A DNA stretch of 64,000 bases from Gordionus sp. m RMFG-2023 (GCF_954871325.1 NC_088777.1:25893366-25957365), one strand, 5' to 3'. Positions 1-11,204 are shown, counted from the stretch's first letter. Numbers and translations: made by a program. The notes: generated by a model from the letters alone, not told the origin.

Positions 1-119
1 TGAATACTATAAATTAAATTTTTGGATATGTTTTTGGGCCATTTATTATATATATTATTTTTTTATTCATTTCAACAGTTGTTTTTGATACCAAAATTAT
101 CCTTTGTTTCCCCAATCAA

Positions 120-3100
120 ATGACGAAAGACGATAAATCAAGTAAATAAATTTTGTTTAGTATATTTCTGTTCATTTTAATAGAATTCGATGAGATACAG
201 GATTATATCCTTTACCAAAAATATCCATTATCTATGTCTTCTAATAAAGGTTTAAGACGCAATCTGCCAGTTCAGGCCTCGAGATATAAAATTTGTAAGG
301 GTAAAATGCATCACCATTCTCATAATGGTGAAGTTGTTTTGGACCTTGACCGAAGAATTCAACTTCTTCAAATGGTTCACAGTGGATGTGATACTAATGT
401 GTCAGCAATATCTCTTGCTGCCCATTTTGGTATCACCAAGACTTACAGCAAATTGGCTGATAGGTAAAATATATAAAAATTATAATATTATATGATCAAT
501 AATATATTTTTAAATATAATACACAATAATAAATTGTTTCACCATTTTTATAATAGTGAAACAATTTTAGATTGTTACAGAAGAGTTTAACTTCTTTAAA
601 AAGTTATAGTGGAGGGGATGTGATACTAATGAGGCAAAATCTTTAGCTGATTATTTTGGTATCACCAAGACTCACAGCAACTTGATTAGTAGGTAAAATA
701 TTTCTGCATAATAAATCTATTTATTATATCGTGTATTATATTTTTAGCTTCTGGTGGCCAAATATGAAATTGGATGTGGTTAATTTTGTAAAATGTTGTG
801 ATATTTGCCAGCGTAGCAACACAAGATTTGACAAAACTAACAATGAGTTGGATTCAATTCCTATTCCAACAAAGGTATTAAAGTTGATTACATAACAAAT
901 TTTTAATTTGAAAATTTTTATAGTTTGGTCATTATAATTGTTTCTAATTTTTGTTTATGTATTTTATATTTTTCATTGTAGCCTTATTAATGATCTGTCT
1001 ATTATAGCTTGTATGTATGTGGCACTTGTTTTCATTAGTTATGTTGGTTTCATATATTGAACCATTTAAATTTTATTGAATTTTTTTACAAGAAATATAT
1101 CATATATTCATTTTTAGTTTCTTTAAGGTTAATATAACATTCCAAAATAAAAATATAATTTGCATATAATCTACTAATTAAAACTTATAATCTGAAAATA
1201 TAATAAATAAAATTAATATAGTCCCCTTCAATCTCAGGTAAAAATTGATATATATATCATAATTTCATTTTTTAGCTAATTTAGATTTTATCTCATTCTT
1301 TATTATTATGTTTTTTTTCAGCTGCAATCATAAATAATGGTAAGCAGCTTTACTTTATTACATGACACCTAACCTCCTAATGGAGTATATAATATAACAA
1401 CAATCTTTTATTTTACAAAAGGTATGGACACAAATAGGTGTTGATTTAACTGCTTTGCCTGAAAGTGAAGATGGCTATAAATACATTGCTGTAGCAGTTG
1501 ATTATTTCAGCAAATATATTGTAGCCATGCCTTTAAAAGATAAAACAGCAAAATCAATATCGCGCTATCTTTACTCGTTACTATGCACACATGGTAGGGC
1601 AAAAGTATAATAAATTTGGTAATAAAATATTAATATTATATATAGATTCAAATTAATGATCAAGGACGTAAGTTCGTAAATGAAATAAGCAATAATTTTC
1701 ACAAACTCATAGGGACCATGCAGAGGGTGACAAGTGCTTATCACCCTCAAGCAAATGGCATGGTTGAAAGAGTGAATAGAACAATCCAAAATGCACTACT
1801 AAAGTGTATCAATTAATTTGGACAGATGCCTTGCCTGGAATAATATTTGCCTATAACACTTCTCTACACGAATCTTCGAAGTTTACGCCATATGAGCTGA
1901 TGTATGGTAGAAAAGCAAAACAAGCTTATGAGGTATGATAAATCTCATTTTAATATCATATACTATATATTATGTCTCTATTTAAGATTGACGAGGAAGA
2001 GGATATTGATCCTGACAATGTACCTGAAGCAGATTTGGAGTCTTGTTTTCAAGATAGAGTTTCCAGGATGAATGATATTCATGAGATAGCTGCTGGCAAT
2101 ATAGATCTTGCTCAGCTTAAACAGCAGAGGGATTATAGAAGTCGTAATGCTGGTAGAAATAACCATTATTTAGTCAATGATCAAGTGCTTATTTGGAACA
2201 GCCGTCGGGCTGATAGGAAAGGTGGTAAAATGACCAGACCTTGGATGGGTCCTTATACAATAGTTAGGATTCTTAAAAGTGAAATTTATCATTATTAAAT
2301 TATTTTTAATATTTAGGCAATGTTGAGCTCATGAATGCTAGCGGTAGCATTTTAAAGAGCAAAGCAAATATATGTAATATAAAACATTACTTTGCAAGAA
2401 AAGGTATATAATTGTCTTAATTACTTAGTAATATACATATTTTTTAGATGATAAAAACTGTGAGGTAGTGAGTTATAATGAGGAGTTAAATGTTCAAGAA
2501 AATCACTTGAACGGTGTTATTTATAAAACTCACATTAATTTTTTTAAATATTTAGTCTCAAAATTACTCAACACGATTATTGGGGAAGAGAATAAGAATT
2601 GTGAAGACCAAAAATATAAAATATTTATTATTATATGTATTTTTTATATGATGCAGATTTTAAGAGGATAAAGATATTAAATGATGAAACGAAGATGTTA
2701 GAGCTTGGTAGCCATCGAGAAAATAGTAATATTTTTATAAATCGATATTATTTGTTTTTTAAATTATTAGTTATGCCTTCTAATCCTAATATTTCAGCTG
2801 TAATTGACAAAGTAGGACTGTTAATTGAGAAAGGTATTAATATGTGTTATTATTTAATTATGCATATTTTTTAGATAATGAATTGACAGTAGAGACTGTA
2901 ATTTCTAAGAAAAATGATGCAAATCTATTTCTTCCCACCAACAGAATATGGAAAATTTATCATTCTGAACGTTTTCATTTTGCGATCAAGAAAAGATATC
3001 CAAAATATGATAATGGTGTAATGGGAGATAATTTTTCTACCGAGCGGATTATTGGTGATGGAAATTGTCTCTTCAGGTATACATATTTAAAATAAATTAT

Positions 3101-3470
3101 TGTTAATCATTATTGTAGATGTATAAGCAAAGAAGTTTGTGATGACGAATGCCACTACGATTTTCTGAGACAGCAATGCATTCTCTTTATGAGAAGCAAG
3201 GATATTGTTGAGCAGATGGAGGGGTTTTTGAGAGAACCCGTTGACAAATATTTGGAGAGAACACGCATGGCTCAAAATGCAACTTATGGAACAGAGGTGG
3301 AGATAGTTGCATTGGCAACTATGCTTCAAACAAATATAATTATCCATACCATTTATAAATGGGCATATTACACACCAATTAAAAAATTAAGTTACATTAA
3401 AAAATTTAATTTGAATATATATTTAAGAAATTATCGCGAACATTTTGACCGCATAATAAATTTTAATTAA
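120..3470 (+). CDS. Ginger1-like transposon gene: integrase plus OTU protease, multi-exon
   Basis: A start codon at 120 opens a short exon (120-141). A 42-nt GT-AG intron (142-183) joins it in frame to exon 184-463. Further exons with GT-AG borders are 748-874, 1422-1593, 1646-1932, 1987-2278 and 2317-2403, then small exons to about 2833, then 2875-3076 and 3119-3470. Domains in order: an H2C2 integrase zinc finger (His in VHSGC and AAHFG, Cys in CCDICQ); a DDE integrase core (GVDLTAL, NDQGRKF, and the glutamate in NGMVERVNR); a GPY/F-like tail (RPWMGPYTIVRIL); a low-complexity stretch; then an OTU domain. An own start codon and many introns, with no reverse transcriptase, favour a cut-and-paste Ginger1 element over an LTR retrotransposon. 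Ginger1 elements are known to carry accessory OTU, PHD or Ulp1 domains. The integrase part does not look fully open; the OTU part does. TIRs were not found, and the 5' end may lie outside the window. Confidence 0.7.
535..695 (+). repeat. Decayed tandem copy of the zinc-finger exon
   Basis: This stretch repeats 299-466 of the preceding exon at an offset of about 235 bp. It begins with the same CACCATT block, holds the GATGTGATACTAATG and GGTATCACCAAGACT blocks, and ends with the same splice donor context (TAGGTAAAATAT). It has stops in the expected frame and lies wholly inside the intron before exon 748-874, so it is a dead extra exon. Confidence 0.75.
875..1421 (+). other. Oversized intron of the Ginger-like gene
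   Basis: The exon ending CCAACAAAG|GTATT at 874 and the exon starting after TTTACAAAAG at 1422 are separated by about 547 nt, ten times the size of the other introns of the gene. The interval is AT-rich, with no coding block I recognise. A later insertion into a short intron is likely, but no terminal repeats are visible. Confidence 0.45.
2875..3470 (+). CDS. OTU-family cysteine protease domain (3' exons of the Ginger-like gene)
   Basis: Two exons (2875-3076, 3119-3470) separated by a 42-nt GT-AG intron encode an OTU domain. The catalytic Asp-Gly-Asn-Cys block is seen as GDGNCLFR, with the intron falling just after it and restoring the frame (R from a split codon). The middle block ATYGTEVEIVALATMLQTN matches the usual 'WGTEIELQAL' OTU region. 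The catalytic His block is seen as EHFDRI close to the C-terminus, like the family's 'NHFDPV'. All catalytic positions expected from the family are therefore present and the frame is open to the stop. OTU enzymes remove ubiquitin or related modifiers; here it could protect the transposase or act on host factors, which is inference. The upstream exons belong to the integrase part of the same gene. Confidence 0.75.
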
Positions 3471-3892
3471 TCTTATTTATATCGTATATCTTATTTATAT
3501 CGTATATCTTATTTATATCGAATATCTTATTTATATCGCATATCTTATTTATACCGTATATCTTATTTATATCGCATATCTTTATAACGCATGTCTTATT
3601 TACATCGCACATCTTTATAACGCATATCTTATTTATATCGCATATCTTATTTATACCGTATATCTTATTTATATCGCATATCTTTATATCGAATATCTTC
3701 ATAACGCATGTCTTATTTACATCGCACATCTTTATAACGCATGTCTTATTTATACGCATGTCTTGTTTATATCGTACGTCTTGTTTATATTGCATATCTT
3801 TATAATGCATATCTTATTTATATTGCATATCTTTATAACGCATGTCTTATTTATATTGTATGTCTTATTTATATCGTATATCTTATTTATAT
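3468..3892. repeat. Minisatellite, 18-bp unit with 15-bp variant
   Basis: About two dozen tandem units. The main unit is CTTATTTATATCGYATAT (18 bp). It is interspersed with a 15-bp variant, CTTTATAACGCATGT, that alternates in blocks (around 3590-3625 and 3700-3760), giving a higher-order pattern. It follows the stop codon of the OTU-bearing gene almost directly. The open frame on the other strand, with endless Cys-Asp-Ile-Asn-Lys repeats, is a by-product of the repeat. Confidence 0.9.
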
Positions 3893-4315
3893 CTTTACAC
3901 GTCAATCATAAATGTCTGTATTAATAAAAATATTATATTTAATCTTTACATGTGAGTCATAAATGTCAGTATTATTAAAAATATTATATTTAATCTTTAC
4001 ACGTCAGTCATAAATGTCAATATCACTAAAACATTATATTTGATCTTAACATGTCAGTCATAAATGTCAATATCACTAAATTAAAATCTATTTAAAACAG
4101 GGATTCACTTAAATATCTATAACAATAAAAAATATAATATTTGATCTTTACACGTCAATCATAAATGTCAGTATCACTAAAAATATAATATTTAATATAT
4201 ACGCGTCAGTCATAAATGTCAATATCACTAAAAAATAATATTAAATCTTAACATGTCAGTCATAAATGTCAATATCACTAAATTGGAATTTATTTAAAAC
4301 GGAATTCATTTAGAA
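3893..4315. repeat. Satellite of about 50-bp units with higher-order structure
   Basis: About seven tandem units of roughly 50 bp begin CTTWACAYGTCARTCATAA. Two of them (starting near 4043 and 4253) carry the same 3' extension, AAATT...TATTTAAAACRG, so the array has a higher-order period of about three to four units. It directly abuts the minisatellite on its left and a GC-rich hAT fragment on its right. Confidence 0.85.
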
Positions 4316-4317
4316 CG

Positions 4318-4434
4318 TTGCACCGGGCCTGAAAATTTTTTAAAAACAACCCAGGACGGGCCGTAAAAATTCTTTAAAAAAAATCCAAGCCGTGCCCTGC
4401 AAATGGTACTTCTGCAGACCTCTGCTATTCTTCT
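4318..4434 (-). mobile_element. GC-rich non-autonomous hAT (MITE), truncated copy
   Basis: Segments such as CGGGCCTGAAAATTTTT and GGACGGGCCGTAAAAATTC end in a TIR-like AGTACCATTTG / CTGCAGACCTCTG block (minus-strand reading). The same block occurs at 18618, 21441, 52960 and 59429. This copy sits inside the hAT family-1 remnant at the same point as the copy at 18618-18942, next to the AGAAGAATA coding block. The left part is missing. Confidence 0.7.
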
Positions 4435-5473
4435 TAATGTTCTCTCATTAGTTTACTAATGGGAAGAGTTTATAAACCCTTTTAATACATTGGGAATATA
4501 ATCTAAAATATGTTTGAAATAATGCAGAGCATCCATGGGTTTTTTTGGGACTATATCAACCATTGTTAATCTTATAAACATAGTTATTCAGCTAGTAAGG
4601 CATCATAAGATACTATAACATCTTCATAATAAAAATCTAACAAATATTTTTTTTCCTATCACCATCTGAAAAAGGTTGGGAAGGCTTTTGTGTAAGTAAT
4701 ATTTGTAGATTAGTAAGTGCTGCATGATGAATTAAAAATTCATTTATTTGGGTTATAAATGTATCTGTATTAAGATATACTCTTCTACTGGTCCTATATT
4801 AATGTTTTAACGATGAGTTTGCCTTGCTACAAAATATTAAACACGTATTTATCTGCTTTTGACTCAACAATAAAATATGAAATTCTTCATCAACATGATA
4901 AAATACTCTCCGCTATTCTCCTCTTCTTAATCATGTCAATGTCATGTTTTTGAAAAGTAATACTTAAAATAGTTGTATAATTAAATATAAAATTCTAATG
5001 AGAAATAAAATTTGGAATAAGCATTGAATCCAATAATTTTCTTGCTTCTGAGAAAATATTTCTTTCAGGCCATTGTGATATTTCAGTAATAGCAAATAAT
5101 TGGCTCTTCTAACTCCTTAAAGTTATTGCTTGATGGCAGAGACTCTATCTCGTTGGACAAGGTTGCATTTTCTTTTTCCCTGTTGGACAAGAAGTTTCTG
5201 AATTAATAATTAATTGACTAGAAATTTGAAAATGGTAAATAAATATTACGCCACTAAAAATTTGAAAATAATAAGTAAATATTACGCCGGAAAACTTGAA
5301 ATCGAAATTAATTGATAAAATAACTTAGTAGAAAAATGTGATAATAAATGTAATTAAATAAATATTTAATATGAGATACGAATAAATATTAACAAATATA
5401 AATTAATATAAACAATAATATTTTTGAAAAATATATCCGGCATCTGGATTTTTTGTCTTAGGCTACGTACGCC
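4318..5473 (-). mobile_element. hAT family 1, broken copy (minus strand)
   Basis: Read on the minus strand this matches the family-1 element at 17431-19388: a 5' end with a decayed CGTACG TIR at 5465-5473, the ACCAAGTTGG-like leader, the block corresponding to PTRSSLRH, and the C-terminal block around the conserved TNERTFSSLRR region, which is broken by the GC-rich MITE. The 3' end is lost against the satellite, and the 5' TIR abuts a gypsy fossil at 5474. It has many stops and no open frame of useful length. Confidence 0.65.
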
Positions 5474-7320
5474 AATGGTTGCATTATATTGATGAAGTTG
5501 AAAGGCCTGTGTTATTTCTCAAGGATATTTAGGGCAGCATAGACCAGGTATTCAGTACAAGAAGCATTGGCCGTTATTTTCGGACTAACTAAGTGTCATG
5601 AGTAATTGGAAGAAGATTTGTTATTTACACGGACCATAAGCCGCTTGTACATCTTTTCAAAAAGGATAATAAGGAATTAATGCTATCCCCCCGGTTACAA
5701 AGATAGTTACTGCTAGTGGGGAGTTTTGACGTCCAAGTGAAATATCGCAGAGGGAGAGAAAATTATTTACCGGACGTTTTATCAAGGTGCGGAGCGGGGG
5801 AGGATTTCGGGGAGAAAGAGCAAGAGGAACGGGTAGAAGGTAAGGAGCAAGGACTGATTAGAACTATGGTTATCTAGAGGCGGGCCCGTGACATGGAAGG
5901 AAATTAAAAGGGTGACTTTGAAGGATCGGGAACTGAGATGGATCAAGGGGTGCCTTAAGGGACGGAAAATGTGGCAAGAAGGAGACAAGACCTATAAATA
6001 TATATAAAAGGAATTAGCAATAATAGATAAATGTTTGATGCGAGGAAATAGGAGTGTTATACCGGCCAAATTAAGAGAAGCAGTAATGGCGATGATTCAT
6101 GATGGACATCAAGGAATGGAAAGAATGAAATAATGGGGACGGGAATATGTTTGGTAGCCAGGAATGAATAAAGACATTGAAAATATTAGTCGAGCTTGTG
6201 TTAGAAGTAATTCTTGGGCTCCGATGCCTCGAAAAGATAAGGAAAGTGTGTGGCCGATGGCAACATAGCCTTGGGAGCGCGTCCACTTTGACTTTGAGAA
6301 TAAAATATATATTAGTGGTAGATGCTTTTTCGAAATGGGTAGAATATGAGGAAGTGAAAGGATTGACCACTCAAGTCGTGATTAAAGTATTGAAAAATCT
6401 ATGGGCCAAATTCGGAGTCGCTATGACAGTAGTCTCGGATGGGGGTCCGGCTTTTATTAGTAAGCAATTCAAAGCCTTTTGCGTGGAGACTGGAGCTAAA
6501 CATATTTTAACGCATCCCTATCATCCGAGTTCGAATGGACAAGCGGAGAGGATGGTAGCTGTGGTCAAGAATTGGTTGAGAAAGTCAAAGGATGGAGGCG
6601 GAGAGATGTGGGTAGCAGTGGCGTATTTATTACAACAATAGTAAAAAGGGGGAGGAGTCGTCACCGGCGGAGAAATTTTTAGGACGGAGAACGAGAATTT
6701 AGCTGGATTCGTTGAGGCCGGCAGAACACGGAAGGAAATTGTCTGAGAAGAGGATGACGCGGAATTTATGAGTGGACAAGCAGTGTGAGCAAGAATATTT
6801 GGAAGTAACAAGAAATGGGAGCCTGGGGTGGTTTTGGAGAATATGGGACGAAAAGTAAATAGAGTAAGATTCGCCGACGGAAGAGAAGGTGTGAGACACA
6901 GGGATCAGTTCCGCAAGCGAATAGAGCCAGAAAAATTGAGGGGTTTGCAAGGTTAAGGGGGCTTAGATCAGCAGATAGATAATATAGATAACGGTTAAAT
7001 AGTTATTAAAATGGGATAGGAGTAGGAGTAGGAATATATTATAACTAATGGGTTAAGCAATGGATATGGTGAGATGGGGCAAACATGAGCCAGAGGGTTG
7101 GGGAAAGAGCAAAGATCATGTAAATTTTTGTTAAATTGGTTCGAAAGTGAAGGAATATGGATATGTGGAGGTATTAGAGAATCGGGAGTGGGAAGACAAG
7201 AGAAGCGGACTGAAGATACAGAGGAAGAAGATTGGATGAACAGTTGGGAAGACATTGTGCAATATTTGATATCAGATGACGAAAATGTTTTTTTTGATGG
7301 TGGGCCTGGTGATTTGTAGT
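5474..7320 (+). mobile_element. Ty3/gypsy fossil: RNase H, integrase and C-terminal tail
   Basis: Plus-strand fragment of a Ty3/gypsy polyprotein. Recognisable parts in order are RNase H (about 5500-5790), the integrase zinc-finger region (about 6050-6240), the integrase core (VVDAFSKWVEYEEV, VVSDGGPAFISKQF, PSSNGQAERMV) and an acidic tail ending near 7318. It lacks gag, protease and most of reverse transcriptase. It is broken in many places, looks old, and no LTR pair is visible. Confidence 0.8.
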
Positions 7321-7543
7321 TTGTGTTATTATTATTATTATTAGAGTAAAGATATTTCATATATTTAGTTATTATATTACTATTTTATTTTTATTGACAT
7401 ATTTTTTTGTTTGTATTATAGAGATATTTCATATATTTAGTTATTATAGTAATATTTATTTTATAGATTTTTTTGTTGATAAATTTTTTTTTGAGCGTAT
7501 TATTATTATTATTATTATGATTTGTTTGTAGAAAATAGATATA
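7321..7543. repeat. AT-rich spacer with ATT microsatellites and a short tandem duplication
   Basis: ATT triplet runs lie at about 7324-7343 and 7498-7519. Between them AGATATTTCATATATTTAG occurs twice (about 7347 and 7420), a tandem duplication of roughly 74 bp. It could be the remains of the preceding gypsy element's end; there is no second copy to prove that. Confidence 0.6.
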
Positions 7544-7765
7544 TAAGGCTGTGTCTTAAATATCAAAAATTGCATAAAAATTATCTCGCGCAATTTACGC
7601 GAATCTAACGAAAAAAATAATATAAGCTATTTTTAATGGTAAATTAAAATGTTGGCCTAAATGATTTTTTCGATTTTGCGCAAATCATGTGATTCTTAAA
7701 AATTATACGATTCGTAAAACTTTAATCATTTTTTCCTTAAACTTTTGCGAATTGAGGGAATAAAA

Positions 7766-8506
7766 ATGGCTAACGAATTTCAATTGATGATGCTATATCC
7801 AGAAAATCAGGTATAATTATAAATATATATAAATATTATTTTATATTTTAGGTTCAGGTGCTAATATTTTGAATAGCAAGCAACTCAAATTTATTGAGGA
7901 TTATTATTGGCTAAAAGAAAATGTTGAAGATATTTGTAAGCATTCTGAAGCTAGTTTCAGTTTGAAACTATCTAAGGATTCTATTAATGATCAAACATCA
8001 TCACATTCACAGGTATTATAACATGAAATTAGATCTATATAATAAACTATGTTTTAGAATGATGAACCTAGTGCACAATATATCTTGAATGATATAGTTA
8101 ATACATTTAGTCCTATAGACATAAATATGTTTGAGAATGAAATATTAGAAGTTAAATATTTATTATGTATTTTATTAATTTAATGATAGTTAGACAATTC
8201 TAATATTGAAAATGTTTATCCTTTTTCCTCTAAAAGGAAAAATTTTGAAAAATCTAAATCTAAAAGAATTAATAAAATTAAAAAATATGATACTGAGAAG
8301 ATGGATATATTTAAAGGTAAATATTTATTATATTTAATAATTATTTATTTTTGAAATAGATTTTGCAAAAAAAATGTCATGTTGATGATATTCATCATGT
8401 TCAGGCATTTTTTAAATCATTCCAAACAACCTTTAATCTAATGACTGAAAAAGAAATATACCAAATGAAAATGAAATTTTTAGAAAATATATCTTTATAT
8501 ATGTAA
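7766..8506 (+). CDS. Harbinger helper protein (Myb/MADF-like), multi-exon, probably damaged
   Basis: An ATG at 7766 starts MANEFQLMMLYPENQ, followed by a 41-nt GT-AG intron (7811-7851). Later open blocks are ANILNSKQLKFIEDYY, NDEPSAQYILND, a Lys-rich stretch (KRKNFEKSKSKRINK) and a C-terminal QAFFKSFQTTFNLMTEKEI ending at 8506. These are separated by short AT-rich introns. A basic protein encoded beside a PIF transposase is expected to be the Myb-like or MADF-like DNA-binding partner. I cannot see a clean three-helix Trp pattern, so the subfamily is open. The phase between the first two exons does not fit, so either the first exon is wrong or a small indel is present. Confidence 0.5.
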
Positions 8507-8790
8507 TCTTATATCTTTATTTTTAATACCATATTTATAATATGTTCATATTTTGTATATTTTTATAATAAAAATTATTATATTTAATGATTTATTAAAA
8601 AATGTAAATTTATTAAGCAGTCTTCCTCATTAAAATAATTAAATAACTTTATTCAATACAATCAAAACAACACTTTTTATTGCACTTTTTATTGAATATT
8701 TATAAATAAATTATATAACTTTGACAAATGAAAACATTCATAAGAGGTATAAGGTTATGAGAATTAAAAAATAAATGCTATACATAAATT

Positions 8791-10026
8791 TTATATCAAA
8801 TTATTTACAAATAAGTTAAATTTTTCTCTGATATTATTAGAGCTTTCAGTCCTTCGCTGGAAATGAGATTGTGTAAAATTTGAAATTGGATATTCTTCAT
8901 GTACTGGTGTACAATCATTTCCCTCAAGATCAATAATAATATTATGCAAAAGGCAGTCAGTCTTAACTATTTGTATAGTGTTTGTAATATTTGTTTCTGA
9001 AGGTTTGTAAAGATGTCTGAATTTAGCACTCAATATGCCAAAGCATCTTTCTATTGATACTCTGGCTTTTGATAATTTGTTATTGAAATTATTTTTATTG
9101 TCATTTAAATTTGTTTTATATGGTTTGATAATAAAATCCAATAGGGGATAAGCATCATCACCTACAAATATGTAAGGTGATAATATATCTGTAGAAAGTA
9201 AGAAATTTGGATTGGGAATTTTTATAATTTTTCTGATCATCCCTTCATAAAATAGGCTTTTTGTAAATATGCTTCTATCTGATATAGAACCAGGAAACCC
9301 AACCTCAATCAACATGAATCTAGAAAAGAATTAAAATTAAAAAAATATATAATTACCTAGCTTTATCATCTGCAACACCTTGAATCACAATGGAATTGAA
9401 TTTTTTATAATTATAAAATGTGGATCCACTTTTTTTAGGTTGTTTTATTTTCACATGTTTTCCATCAATAGCACCTATTATATGAGGAAAACTTGATTTC
9501 CTGAAGTAACCTGCTGATATTTCAAGCATCTGTTGAACTGTTGGAAAACAGAGATGCTTGGGTTGAAGACCTACCCATAATAACCTACAAGTTGATGTAA
9601 CTATTGTACTTACTGATGTTTTGCCAATCTTAGCATATAAAGCTATTTTTTCTAAAGCTCATACCAGTTGTCAAATATCTATAAATATATAGATATTATA
9701 TAAAAAAATAATCATCATACATGAGTGTTATATATAATCTATGCTTCATACTGATAGAGTTTTTATGTATAACTATAGTGGTGTCTATAGATTCCAATTT
9801 TATAAGAATGTAATTAAATGTTTCAACATGCATGTGGAACATCTGACGAAATTTGTCAGGATAAGATGGAATACTATCAAATATTTTAAAAAGTCCTTGA
9901 TCTCTAGAATTAATACATATAATATAAATAATATCATACATACCGGCCTTCTAAAAATCTATGCCTTCTTCTACCCTCAGTCGTATCAACAAATAATATA
10001 AAAAATAGAAATAGTAAATCAAACAT
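8791..10026 (-). CDS. PIF/Harbinger DDE transposase (DDE_Tnp_4 type), four exons
   Basis: Minus-strand exons with GT-AG borders: 10026-9944, 9903-9721, 9678-9357 and 9319-8791, separated by introns of 40, 42 and 37 nt. The N-terminus reads MFDLLFLFFILFVDTTEGRR. The catalytic triad is visible: Asp in HIIGAIDGKHV (exon 3), Asp in FVGDDAYPLLDF and Glu in KARVSIERCFGILSAKF (exon 4). An HTH-like block (YAKIGKTSVSTIV) precedes it. One frame slip, at an A run near 9650 in exon 3, seems to be the only clear lesion. The transposase would act in the nucleus on the element's TIRs together with the helper protein. Confidence 0.82.
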
Positions 10027-10146
10027 TTTAAAATTGAAAATAAATGTATGAATCGGGACATGTTTCGTATCTCTCAAATCTCCCGTAATTTTTGCGATTC
10101 GCAAAAATTTTAAGAAATTTTTTTTTTGATTTAGGACACAGCTTAA

Positions 10147-10440
10147 AGAAAGAAAAATATAATAAAATTATTATTATTTAAAAAAAAGGTTTTTTTCTTG
10201 TTTGAAAAAATTAATTAATTTGTTTAAAAAAAAAGAATTATATATTTTTTTAAAGTTAGTAAAAATATTATTTTTGAAAAGAAAAAAAAAATAAAGAAAA
10301 ATTTAGTTTTTTCTGAAATTTAGTATTTTGTGTAATAATTTTGTATAAGAAGAAAATTTAAAAAAAAAGGTAGAAAAAAGGATTTGTAAAAAGAGAAAAA
10401 TAAATAAACTCTAAACAAGGTTTCTAAAAAGAGGAAAATA
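10147..10440. other. AT-rich spacer
   Basis: Homopurine/homopyrimidine A and T runs; no gene or repeat recognised between the Harbinger element and the gypsy fragment. Confidence 0.6.
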
Positions 10441-11204
10441 AAAACTTGGAACCGATCTTATTAAAAATTTCGATCCTACAACCCCTTGGTAGCATTATAT
10501 TTGTTAAGCGCGATAGCTAGAGGCACAGTATCTTCAAAAGTAATATTTCCTTCGGCATATTTTGACCGAAGTTCTTTGTCCAGCTCAGGTAACCCTACTC
10601 CTAAGATGAAAATATCTCTTAAGAGTTCATAAACCGGCGATTTAAAATTACATAAAGAGCAAATGCTTTTTAATTTGATTGAAAAATCGATAATAGTTTC
10701 ACTGCCTCTTTTTAAAGTATAAAAGTTATTCGAATAATACTCAAAAAATCTTTAAATATTTTTTCTAAATTGTCAAGTAAAATTGGATAATTTATGTTAT
10801 CTAGGTTATTAGGAAAGTAAATAAATTATCAGTGCCTATATAGGCTAATATAATAAATCTTTTTTTTTATTTTGATCAACAATATTTTTTTACTTTGAAA
10901 ATGAGTTCTATATTATATAGGTAATCCTGTATATTAACTTTTTCTTTTTCAGGAATATGAAATTGAGTAGGTTCTTCAATTTTCTTTAGAGGCATAGTAT
11001 AATTTTAATCTTTTTATTTAAAATAATTCGTCGTCTTCAATAGACTTGAAATGAATTGTCGCCAAATGAAATGAATTTAGAAAAATAATATAAAGTGATT
11101 TATTTAATATAATAAAATATATTTATATGTTTTTCTATTTTGTATATTATAATAAATTGTAGCTTAAAGCAAATATAAAAATCAATTTATTTTAATACAT
11201 TACA
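10441..11204 (-). mobile_element. Ty3/gypsy fossil: gag fragment, primer-binding site and 5' LTR
   Basis: The minus strand carries a gag block homologous to the gag at 24877-25641 (same order of blocks: HIPEK-like start, NIQDYL, AYIGTDNL, YFDRSSLS on the opposite reading). In front of it lie a TGGCGAC primer-binding site (about 11057-11064) and an LTR of about 138 bp beginning TGTAAT (about 11067-11204). It is truncated before pol. It is the same family as the complete element at 24669-28929 but clearly more diverged, so older. Confidence 0.75.

Larger units (their letters stand above)
7547..10143. mobile_element. PIF/Harbinger DNA transposon with TIRs and TAA target duplication
   Basis: Ends are inverted repeats: GGCTGTGTCTTAAATATC on the left and the reverse complement of AGCTGTGTCCTAAATCAA on the right. 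Both are flanked by TAA (7544-7546 and 10144-10146), the 3-bp duplication typical of the superfamily. Subterminal GCGAATCTAACG / GCGAATTG-type motifs occur near both ends. The element carries two convergent genes, a plus-strand DNA-binding helper and a minus-strand DDE transposase, which is the standard Harbinger layout. Confidence 0.88.

Noticed and set aside
120-2403. Reading the integrase as a Ty3/gypsy fossil
   Set aside because: Own start codon, at least six short introns in the integrase part, an OTU domain downstream and no reverse transcriptase or LTR; a Ginger1-type DNA transposon explains this better.
3463-3810. Open frame of 115 codons on the minus strand with Cys-Asp-Ile-Asn-Lys repeats
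   Set aside because: It is the translation of the 18/15-bp minisatellite; the repeat has no stop in that frame by chance.
3468-4315. Regular repeats resembling a CRISPR array
   Set aside because: Units are directly adjacent with no unique spacers, and the setting is eukaryotic.
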